From assembly GCA_036898135.1 (NCBI GenBank), contig CM072512.1, positions 16,223,597 through 16,287,596 on the forward strand: DNA of 64,000 nt, read 5' to 3'. Under the pieces are notes generated by a model. That model was not told the DNA's origin and searched no databases. It worked only from the letters and a program-made list of their open reading frames with translations. Below, in pieces: positions 36,492-47,284 of this stretch (positions are counted from its first letter, which is position 1; each line of letters starts with the position of its first letter). The translations under genes were made by a program, and so were the position numbers. Source of the DNA: Oncomelania hupensis (taxonomy: Eukaryota > Mollusca > Gastropoda > Littorinimorpha > Pomatiopsidae).

Positions 36492-36497
36492 TTTATT
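36492..36497 (-). promoter_or_regulatory. Candidate poly(A) signal of TEPSIN
   Basis: AATAAA on the minus strand, about 420 bp beyond the proposed TEPSIN stop at 36918. It fits a 3' UTR, but no transcript evidence is available. Confidence 0.45.
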
Positions 36498-36917
36498 GAA
36501 CAGCATTCACATTCCAAATAAAACAGTGACACGGTTGACTTTTTGCCGCATTGCACTTTCTCACTTCTGCAAAAATGAATTTGCCTGTACTGACATGTAT
36601 GCATCGGTGTCCACACTGGTTGCCACCAGACAGACCCAAATCAGAGGCTGAGGCACACATATGCCTACACACAGTCCAAGCTTGATAGAGCTCCAACAGC
36701 CTGTCTGCACTGAGCCAAGGGAAGGTCAGCTCTAGTAAAGAATAGCCTATTCATAGGACGTGTCATAAACTTACCTAATATACATAGGTAATTATACTTC
36801 ATTCACATACATAAACACCATTATCAAACAAATAACTTTCACATCAAACATCACCATTTGAAAGACTAAAGGAAAATAGTAGAGAAAAACAATACTGTCT
36901 CAGCTTTCCCTATCAGT

Positions 36918-39900
36918 CTATGTCTGACCATCTGTTGATTCAGCAATATTCTTGCAACTTGAGTACCACTGCAGACCTCTTGCAATCTGGAAAGAAAAGG
37001 AAACAATTGCTGATCTTATTATCATTGAACAAATGAAGCCAATAAACTTGTATACTATCACATATTGCAAAATCGACATCAAGATTATTATAAACCCCAT
37101 AGCAACCAGAGAAAATGAATGACTGGTGCAAGATCCATTAATGGACTGTTCATCATAGTCTTAATCAATGAATTAATAGATGCAGTGCTCTTTCACTGAT
37201 GGGTAGTTTGTTTTGATTAGGCATGCAGATGCCATCTGAAGCCAATAGGCATGATTGTTACTGCAAGTTTACTCATCAAAGAGAAATAAGGAAAAAAGGA
37301 GAAAACGAACTATTGTAATTTGCACACTATCGCATGACTGATTTAAGTGAGATCACAAAATGCACAAGGTACTTGTTAATACACCAGGGCTTAAAATGGT
37401 CCTCCGAGAAAAAAGAGGAAAATTAGCGCGTTTTCCCAACTATGTAGGGGTACATCAGATGAGGGTGCGAAGCACTCGAACTTCCTAGGGGGAACCGGGG
37501 GCATGCTACCCCTGAAAATTTTTGAAATCTAGATTAAAATATATGCAATCAGGTGCATTCTGGAAGTATTCTGAAAAATAAAATTGTTATAATAATTAAA
37601 TTAACTGACAAACTTTTTATTTCTTTGATATTTATTTTGGTTCCCCTTGGAATAGGTACATAGTCAGTCAGGGGGAAGAGGGGGTTTCTGGGCAGCAGGA
37701 CCACCCCTTGGGTCTGGCCCTGTCTAAAGTAGTGTGGGGATATGCTCCTCAATAATTTTTATTCAGAATCTAGCTCAAAATCGGTGCACTTTTTTGTGAT
37801 GGGCAGTAGTGTTTACCCCTTTACTGCTGAGTATAAATGCACCTTTAAGTTATACGCCAGGGAACAAATTAATGTAATTTACATGTTTTGTTCTTTTTGC
37901 TAGATTTAAGAAACTAATAGGAGTAAAACACTAAAATTTAGCGCAATTAATCAGTGTGTGTTGTTGACTGCTTCCAACAAGTCCAAAGAGATTTATCAAC
38001 ATAAATTATTTGGAATATGCTGAGCTATTAGCTCAAACTTTTCTTCTCCATCTGGACTCGAATGAACCTTTACTGATTTTTCAGTTCATTCCCACCGCCA
38101 CTTATTCTTTGCGGAACTGTCATCAAAAGAATCTCCCCGGTTCACAATCGTTGCCGCCGCCATTTTGACAATTAGCAAAGAATGTAGCTAGCAAACCAAA
38201 CAAAATAACCAACTGATGACTTGAGCCATTTGAGAATCATAACCATTTGCGAATAAAGCGCACCTTATACTTCTCAATTTTTATTGAGAAGGGTATATTT
38301 TTTCCGAGGAAATTTTTTTTTCCGAGGAAGAAGATCACTTTTACGAGGAAAACCTCGGATCCGAGGAGGATTTTAAGCCCTGTACACAAACTACCTGATT
38401 GACTGAACCAACACAAATTGTACTACCTCTACATATATCAAATGAATAATGAAATACTGCAATAAATATACAGTATTTCTATGTTACTGCACTTATCCAC
38501 TCCAAAACTGCTAAATGCACAGGCCGCAATCATAACTGAGGCAATCTAAGGTGGCAAGATACAGCTAGTGGCCACTCACTTTCTCAGCCTTGATCTTGTT
38601 GCGAGCATCCTCACTGTTGTGCCAAAGATAAACCAACCGTTGACCACATGCACTGACAATGTAGTCCAGGCTGGCCATATCATTCCGCCACAGGAATGGC
38701 TCTAGCAGTGACAGTGCTCGCTGAAAAATATTTATTGTCCATACTTAAAGGACCTTTTGGTGCAGATGCATTTTTTATTTGGATAAACTGAGGGCTGCTT
38801 TATGTTCTTAAAAAAAGTAATTGTTTTTACACCTGCAACAAAAGTCAATTTCATCAACTCATCATCACCACCGAGATGATGGTCTTCTAAAATCGTCACT
38901 GCCATCTGCTCGTAATGATGATCACATATATAGTGATGACAATCCATGCTTATTTATCATTGCATGTTCAAGGTTTTTTCAAAATTATGTAATTTTTTAA
39001 AATTGATGTCCTTACTGGGTGTGTTGGTGTGTAGAACTCATCCATATAGGACATGAGCATCAGGGTCATTAAAATCTGTGGAATGGAATACATTTATTAT
39101 ATCTTGGTTAATACTTCATCTGCATTTGTATCCACTCACAAAAATAATGTAATCTTCACTGGAATGCATCCACTTGTTAACACAATCCATCACTTTTTCC
39201 CAGTTCACGGACTGGCATTTCATTTTGAATTCTTTGAGCTGGGAAGGACGTTGCAAGCAGGGATTGGGGTCATCAAGGAACAGGAAGTCCTTCACCAACT
39301 GTTCTTCCACTGCCCAGTCTTCTTGATGTGCTGAATCCAATCTGAAACAAACCCGACAATGACCCTATAAACCCTGGGAGGCATTATGAAACTGATGCCC
39401 AAAAGTATAGATCTTGACTATTTTTCAATCCAAGATATAGGGAAGTAGTGGCAAAGTCATTTCACTTTCTTCGTTATTTATGAATAATGTTAGAAGCACA
39501 GACAGTAAAACAAGATGATGAAGAACAGTACAGAATGCATGCAGTACCCAACAAGCTGTAATGACCCAGTAGGAAGAAAATGACTTCTGTCTTTCAGGAT
39601 AAAATTTGATAGTAGGTCTCAGGTCCCTGAGTTGAGTAACAAATGACACCTTGAATCAGATCAGACCTATGAATGAAATAATTGATTACATACCTGTCTA
39701 AATTATCACTACTGCTCTCACTCCGACCTTCTGACCCTTGACCTTGTGAGGAGTCAATGTCATCATCCCAGCCTCCACCTGCTCTTCCAGGTACATGTTT
39801 TGGAACTGAAAAAAAAACAGAAGAAAAAAAAAAGAAAAAAAAAGAAGCAGATTTCGGTTGATGCTGTAACAGTTTAAAAATACCACTAATATGTGCATTA

Positions 39901-42900
39901 CATACATGAATTCCCAATGGTGGAGTGAAGGTAATAAAGATTAATTGGCTACATCGCTGTCTGTAACATTTTTAATAATGTAATAATTATGATGCCTTTA
40001 CCATAAAATCTAGATCTGTGACAAAATACTTATCAGATATGCCTAGGTTAGGATGATATGTTTGAACCCTGCACAGAAAGAAGGCAATGTGAAATACATT
40101 TTACAAATTTACACAACAGATTTCTTGTTAGTGTTTGCACTCTGGTTACAAGGTAAGAAAAGCAGTACCTTTGGGAACCGGTGGAGGTTCAGCTGCCAGC
40201 AGCTGTGTTGGGTCGAGAGAGGGCAACTCCGGTGGTTCATAATAACTTGGTGCTTCCTGCATTTGGGCTAAAATAGCAGCTTGACGCTGTGCCGGTGACT
40301 CATCCAATGTCTCAGCCAACTCTTCTAACTTATCTCGTATTGTTTCCTTCAGCGACTCTGCAAAAATAAGATAAAAAGACAAAAATAAGAAATAATTTTA
40401 AAAAATTCATTTTAGCCAGTGTGTCATTTTAAAACTGTCAGGATATTGTCAATATTTGTGTATGGGTTGAGTTTTTAAGATTCTTAGCAAACATTTCCAT
40501 CTCATCCTCCTTGTTTATTTTAATACTTTTTTTTAATTCAAAACACAACACTAATACATTTAAACAATCAATAAAGAAAACTTACAACAAACTGGGGCAT
40601 ACATAAGTCTGAAAATGTTCACTTTGAATTCAGAATACAGAAAATATGGACTCCTTTATTGTCCACATAAACATTTACAAGGAGATTTTTCTCTCTCATC
40701 CTCCAACTACATTACATTACATGATTATTGCTTTAGGTCCAGCGGACTCTTCCGAGCCAAATCAGGACCGGACAACCCCTGATCCGCATAAAAGATCTGC
40801 TGAAACAACCCTAGTGGTAAAACTGAAAGCTCTCCACCAGCCAGTCACTTTACAATAAAGACATCCCACGCAGGGGACGCTGAGGCTATACTCTAATTTA
40901 TCGAACCACCGTTTTCAAAAACAAAATAGGATACAAACATCATTATAAATTATCAACAAAACACATACATATAAAATGCCTACATTGCTAAATAATAACA
41001 TCATAGGAAGCCCTAGTGACCACCTGGTAGAAAGTGTCCAATATTCCTAAGGTGATCCAACAGACCTCACACACAAATAAGGAGTCTTGTCCCGGAAGAG
41101 TTTTCAAGAAAAAATGTAGGTGACTGGTCTAGCGAAGAAGAAGATAGTATAGCAGATTGATAGAACAGAGCAGGAATGAGAGAGAGCAAATCAGAAAGAC
41201 AGTGACAGTGGGAATTTAAAGCACTAAATTTCCAGAAAGTGGGGTACTATTTATAGGCCTACTGAAACCCCCGGCACCCCAACGGGGGATCCTCCAACTC
41301 CCAATGTCCGATGCTTGGATGAATCTATATGTATTTATAGTGCATGCAAACTTGTGTTAGAACATCACAGAAAACTTTGTTTTTTTGAAATGACATTTAC
41401 ACTGGGAATTATAGGGGTAATAGAGGGGAACATAGTACACAAACAAATCATAAACAAAAATACAACTGCTTGAATAAGTCATATACCATAAACTTACTCT
41501 TTGTCACTGGTGCGTTTCCAAAGCCTTGGTACTTTCCTCCAGGGCCGCCAGTTGATGGGCCCATACCCACTGCAGATATACAGAAACCACTCGTATAATT
41601 TAATCTCTTACAAAGGAGTGTTGGCGCTTCAATATATTTAACCTGCACGAATTTCAGTAATTGTATCATAATGTAAAAAACAAACAAAAGATACCATCCT
41701 GTAAAAGAAACCAAACACACACACAAGAGTTCCACACAAGCTCAAGAATACAATAATTGCTATGTTGTCACAAAAAAAAGGCTCAGTTTCATATTCTCAA
41801 TTCTTATGACTTTTACAAAACTCGGGGCATAACTGCCATAAGACAGTGAACAAAATATTATGTCATACTCATTTTCTGTTGTGGAAGTTCTGGAGAGGGT
41901 GAATGATCTTTCTGAGTCAGGCTGGCATCAAACAGTGCCTGACTTAGTTCCTGGAAAATTATGCAAGTTAAAATAAACATTTAAACCCATTTCTTACAAA
42001 AGTATCATCATAACTAGAAGTTTATTTATCAAGTCAAAATACAACTTTGAAACCATTACTTTACCAAAGTATCATCATACAACGACTGCAGCTGCTGTTG
42101 TTGCTAAGTTGGTGCAACTCATGATTTCCCACAACACTTTGGGTTAAAACCCATATATATGTATATATATAATTGTAAACCAATTAACAGCAGAAACGAA
42201 TATGGCTAGGTAAGACCAGTATATTTGTAGCATTGTTGTTATTATAAACAGATATCTTTTCCTAATGTACATAACTCTGCAGTATTAGTTGTGGAATCAG
42301 TTTCCAAGAATGGGGGATAAACTTACTTTAGCTATTTGTCGCACAACTTGGTAAGGCACAAGGCCATGAACTGGGTCAGGTGGACCGCCAAACTCTGCAA
42401 ACAATGGAAAATAATATTACCCCAATTATCAGCAGGACATGCTCATATTTTTGGTCTCTCATATGTGTTGCAATACATACAAACAAATGCACACATCCCT
42501 GCAAAAGACTACAATTGATATTAAAGGGACCCACTTTGACCAAGACCTCTTGACATATCCTTTTAACATTCACAGTGAGTGTTGCTCCACAAAAAAACCA
42601 ACCTCTTTTAAAAGTATAATTATTATTTTTAATGAATAAATGCTGTATGTTTTGTGCCTATTAAGACACACACACATAAAAGTATGTTTATGGTATCCCA
42701 ACTGACCCTAATTTTTAGGCCTGACCCAAACCTTTTTGGGGAACCTCTGGAATTTTTTCTGTTTTAAAAGCCAACATAATCTTACCCAAGGTGAGAAAGG
42801 TTTAGAAAAAAAATAAAAAATAAAAAGAAGCCTGCCTACCGACCTTTGTTTTTCCCCCCCTTATGTTACCGTAAACAGACATTTAATTTTTTTTTTGTCT

Positions 42901-45900
42901 GATAGCCAGCCAACATTCTGGAGCTAAACGTAGCAGTTACCAAAGCCGATACAAGAAAGAACCTGTAAAAACAAACTGGTTGTAAGCTTTTGGTTTTAGG
43001 TTGATAAAATAAACTCTACCCTACCTAACACTGCGAGCCGCGTGGTTCACTCACAAATAGGATCAAAAGTCACACAATTGTACCGTTTAAAGCAGGGGAA
43101 ATAACTCCATGTCACAACCAAAATTCAAACTTTAGCGGTTGGTTTGAGCAACGAAAGCCAACTTTCAATTATCACTGTTTAATGTCAAAACAATTAGAAT
43201 TTTAGGGTAAACCCGTTTTTGCCAAAGGTAAACAAAACCTTCAAATTGGGGTCTTTTAAGAAGACAAATAATATATTTTCTCTGTAGCTGAAATGCAAAC
43301 CACTCTAATGAAATTTTAACCAATATTCATGAACAAATAAGCAACCCACTCCTTGGTGCAATACAATAGTTGAATAAAAGCGAATACTGGCAAACACTCA
43401 CTTGTTGCCTCTTGGACACACTGGTGTGACCGTCGTAGACCAGCTTTAAAAGCAGTATTTCCTTTTTCCACAAGATGTTTCATAAGTTTCAGTGTCTGAA
43501 AAACAAAAAAGAAACAAACATACAAACAAAACACACAATATTATTGATGATACTGAATATAGATATAATATAAGCAGAGATGAGATAGGCTCTACCCTCA
43601 TTAAGTTGGCCTTGCGAAAAGAAAAGTCCCAAACATTTTCCTCCCCAATAACCGAATGGTTACTGCGACACCTTTATCTTTTATACCTTTATCTACACAA
43701 AAGCTTATTTAGTATTGAATAATAATTATGTAAGAAAAAGGAACAACATTCCAGTGCCAGTAGGCTACCATCGATTACAATAAAAGTAAACAAATATATC
43801 CAAATACTAGGTTTTTCACAATATGAATATTATTTTCTTTTCCCTTGTTTTTCTTGTTGAGATTACAATTACAAATGTATATGATAAGGAAAAGTAAAAT
43901 AACAATTCTCCACTCCACTTCCAAAAAAACAATAACAAACAAAGCCACAACAAAACCAACCTATTGTGAAACTTTTTAATAGTATATAATCCCTTTCGAT
44001 AGTCTACAGATTAGCTTTTAATTTCCATACCTTGAATTTCACATGGCAAGAAGGCTTACTCATTCTCTTCACCAGAAACTGCAGCAGAAATTCACAATGT
44101 GCTGGTGACTCTAAACTGATACCTAAAAATAAAAAGGAACAGTGTAAGACAAAACTGAAAGATACACATATATTATGAATATATGCGATATATATTATAT
44201 TCCCGTTAAAAAGGGACAATAAAGCATTAAAATCTTAAAATCTAAAAAAAAAAATCTATAGGTTAGACTACATTTCTTTCTTTCTTTTTTTATCGGTGAT
44301 CTCTCTGCAAATATTCAAAATACTTACTATTGATCTCTTGGTACAGATACCCAGGAATAGGTGTATCATCATCTGATGTTGCTTTCATAAGTAATGCAAC
44401 CTGGAATCAAATGTATACAACTTACACCTTTAGTTTATTCTAATACTAATAGAACTGTATTTTAATTTATTATTTTTCAAGAGAAGTTCCAAGAAGTCAG
44501 CGAAAGAGGAACATACAGTTTCCAAATCATGATCTAAACCCACAATGGAGAGACAAGCATGTAATGTGATAGCCTGTAAATAGCATAGCATAGTTTGGTA
44601 TATAGGCTAACAGCCTTTGGCCCTCATATTAGATCTCAAGACCCAGACCTCTGGCTTCAGTGCCTACCACTTTAGAACCTTTTAGACTCCAATTTGGTGG
44701 AGTAGATGCTATCCTTAAATAACTTGTCTGTACAGTTCTTGAACACATTGAGTGATTTAGCATCCACAGCCTCGGCAGTCAGGTTATTCCAAGGGGTTAT
44801 GACTCATAGTAAAATACTTCCTAAATTTGCAAAGTATTATTAAAAGTTTTTGTATGTTTAAATTCGTGGCCTCATGTTATACCAACATGATTAAAATTTA
44901 AAAGAGAAGAAGTGGTTAAACGATCAAACAAATTGTGGACAATTTTAAAAATTTTGATTAAATCATAACGCTCTCTCCCATACTCTAAACTGGACAACCT
45001 CAGTGACTGCAATCTCTCCTCGTAGGAGAGTCCTGACATTCCACATATCTTCCTGGTAAATCTGTGCTGGACACCCTCAATCAAGTCAACATGCTTCTTC
45101 AAGTATGGACACCAGATGGGGTTAACGTATTCCAAGATAGGACGTATTAGAGTCTTAAAGAGGGGAGAGGGGGGGGGGGGGGGGGGGCATAATGTCCTTG
45201 GATTTATTGCTTATAATTCTTACAAGCAGGGCTGATATTATGTTGGCTTTCTTAACAGTACTCTCAATGTGATTCTCAAAGCTGAGCTCTGTATCCACTA
45301 TCACTCCAAGATCCCTCTCGGCACCAGTCATCTCAATCTTACCCCTTTCTTTACCATCACTCATAAAATACTCATGCTGAGGATTATTTTTTCTCAGATG
45401 CAACACCTTACATTTTTCACTATAAAATTTAAGAAGCCATGTTTTCATCCATTCAACCAACTTGTCAATGCATTTCTGCATTCTCTCCTTAGACTCCTCA
45501 CTTTCATCAACTTCTGCATATGCCTTTGTGTTCTCAGCAAATATCTTTACGTCAAACACTACCTTCTCTGGCATGTCAATTATAAAATATATAAATAATG
45601 TCGGCCCCAACACTCTCTTCTGTGGGGCACCACTTGTAACACTTATTCCGTCAGATCTGTTACCGTTAACAGTCACGTACTGAGTCTAGTCAGTCAGAAA
45701 ACTCCTAATCCATGCAAGTGGGCTGCCACTTATGCCATAACCTTTTAGTTTCTGTAAAAGTCTGAGATGTGGAACAGTATCAAATGCCTTACTAAGATCA
45801 AGATGTACTGAGTGGACTGGGATGCCTTCATCCAGGGAGGACATCCAGTCATTTATTGTCACCAACAACTGAGTGACACATGACCTGCCCCGTCTTCTTC

Positions 45901-47025
45901 GCTAGACCAGTCTCCTACCTTTTTTCTTGAAAACTCTTCCGGGACAAGACTTCTTGTTTGTGTATGAGGTCTGTTGGATCAGCTTGGGAATATTGGACGC
46001 TTTCTGCCAGGTGGTCACTAGGGCTTCCTATGATGTTATTATTTAGCAATGTAGGCATTTTATATGTATGTGTTTTGTTGATAATTTATAATGATGTTTA
46101 TATTCTATTTTGTTTTTGTAAACGGGGGTTCGATAAGTTGGGGTGAAGCCTCAGCCGTCCCCTGCGTGGGATGTCTTTATTGTAAAGTGACTGGCTGGTG
46201 GAGAGCTTTCGGTTTTACCACTAGGGTTGTTTCAGCAGATCTTTTATGCGGATTGGGGGTTGTCCGTTCCTGATTTGGCTCGGAAGAGTCCGCTGGACCT
46301 AAAGCAATAATCATGTAATGTAATGTAATCCCCCCCTCTCCGCCATTTGGCTGCAGCGTCCTCAGTAAGTAGTAGTACTTCTTCTTCTTCTTTCGTTGGG
46401 GGCTGCCACCCTCAGCTTATTGAGGACTCTGCAGCCAAATGCTGGGTATGTTCTTGTTACCGGCACTCACCCGTCTAGGACATGAGCGTCAGGATCTTTA
46501 AAGTCCGTTATGATGGAGTGCATGCGACACAGACTAGACCTCGGTTTATACTCTCATCCGAAGGAGTAGGAAACGGGAGTAAAGTGTCTTTCCCAGGGAC
46601 ACAACACAATACCCGGGACCTTCAGATCCGCAAGCCGAAGCACTACCATTAGACCACCGTGCCTCCCCCAAAGTAGTAGTAGTAGTAGATGTAGGACAGG
46701 CATCGCTGCCTAAAGCCTCGCGGCTTATAAAAACGTCCCCTCATTGTTATACCCTTGGAGGAAAGATCTAATCTTTCCTCCAAGGTTATACCCATTGTTT
46801 ATAAGTTGAGGTTGGCAGCCGCAAACGAAATAAGAAGAAGATACCCTCATCTCAGGTCCTGCACTGGCGTTCCCACCGGTAAGAAGTGAAAATTCTATCA
46901 TCAAGTGAAGTGATGGCTATAAAACACATATTTTCAACTCAGGTTATAAAAGTTATCAGAACATAACGAACCTTTTTTGCGAAGAAAAGCTGATCAGCAT
47001 AAAAACTAAAAGTTTCTACTGCCAT
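36918..47025 (-). CDS. TEPSIN: Tepsin, AP-4 complex accessory protein, 12 exons, 415 aa
   Basis: Tepsin is an ENTH-domain accessory protein of the AP-4 coat at the trans-Golgi network. Exons: 46972-47025 (ATG 47025), 44328-44400, 44031-44122, 43402-43495, 42327-42394, 41869-41950, 41498-41569, 40169-40357, 39694-39805, 39140-39341, 38580-38720, 36918-36986 (stop TAG). All junctions are GT-AG with matching phases; the total is 1248 nt. The ENTH domain (about 8-130) carries the diagnostic KATSDDDTPIPGYLYQEI, ISLESPAHCEFLLQFLVKR and FGGPPDPVHGLVPYQVVRQ. A Pro/Gly/Ser-rich linker (about 131-275) includes YQGFGN and GGGWDDD. A helical second domain (about 285-400, tepsin VHS-like) follows. I do not see clear AP-4 appendage-binding peptides in the linker. 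The last exon is less certain: reading through the exon 11 donor reaches TAG at 38565 (397 aa). The protein is shorter than human tepsin. Introns carry several TE insertions. Confidence 0.88.
37385..38382. mobile_element. Non-autonomous hAT-like element (998 bp) in the last TEPSIN intron
   Basis: The ends CAGGGCTTAAAAT (37385-37397) and ATTTTAAGCCCTG (38370-38382) are exact inverted repeats. TACAC flanks both sides, suggesting a 5-bp target duplication as in hAT5-type elements. The interior has no transposase. Confidence 0.8.
40709..41288 (-). repeat. R580 retroposon copy 9 (full length, with target duplication)
   Basis: 580 bp flanked by the 11-bp direct repeat ATCCTCCAACT (40698-40708, 41289-41299). 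The 3' end has a pentanucleotide tail (plus strand ACATTACATTACATG). It lies in a TEPSIN intron, in the gene's own orientation. Confidence 0.93.
44517..44573 (-). other. Candidate in-frame TEPSIN cassette exon (57 nt)
   Basis: TTTACAG precedes and GTATGT follows a 57-nt open segment encoding AITLHACLSIVGLDHDLET. It is phase 0 on both sides, so it would fit between TEPSIN exons 1 and 2 without a frameshift. It would break the first ENTH helix, so if used it would make an alternative isoform. It could be a chance exon-like sequence next to a LINE fragment. Confidence 0.3.
44870..45870 (-). pseudogene. CR1/L2-type LINE fragment in TEPSIN intron 1
   Basis: Three broken frames: RT motif region (LDLSKAFDTVPHLRLLQKL), the block following the SGxPQ motif with the catalytic box decayed to FAENT, and a C-terminal block (MSGLSYEERLQSLRLSSLEY). 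A poly-G run at about 45171-45187 and frameshifts show it is dead. Its left part borders an R580 copy. Confidence 0.85.
45888..46328 (+). repeat. R580 retroposon copy 10 (5' truncated)
   Basis: It begins inside the family at TCTTCTTCGCTAGACCAG and runs to the ATGTAATGTAATGTAAT tail. The 5' truncation fits target-primed insertion. Confidence 0.85.
46440..46668 (-). repeat. tRNA-derived SINE, second copy
   Basis: It shares the body and head of the SINE at 13235-13487 but has lost the B-box stretch before the head. Inside TEPSIN intron 1. Confidence 0.85.
46753..46785. repeat. Small perfect hairpin
   Basis: CCTTGGAGGAAAGAT, loop CTA, then the exact reverse complement. In TEPSIN intron 1. Confidence 0.85.
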
Positions 47026-47284
47026 GTTGACATTTATGCACGGGGAGTAACTCAGAAGGATAGCGACTGCGCTAGAGTCGTCTTTATCAAAAATTTCCCC
47101 GCGAAAGTGGTCTCCAATGTAAATAAGTTTGTCTAACATCCAAGACGATTCAGTTCAGTTCAGTTCAGTTCAGTTCAAGGGACTATGTTAAGCTTCACAG
47201 CTTTTTTATGTCCCTGATTTTATACAACATTAAATTTTCCGGTTAGTTTTGCAATTGTTCAGAGAAATTAGAATTAAATGAAAA

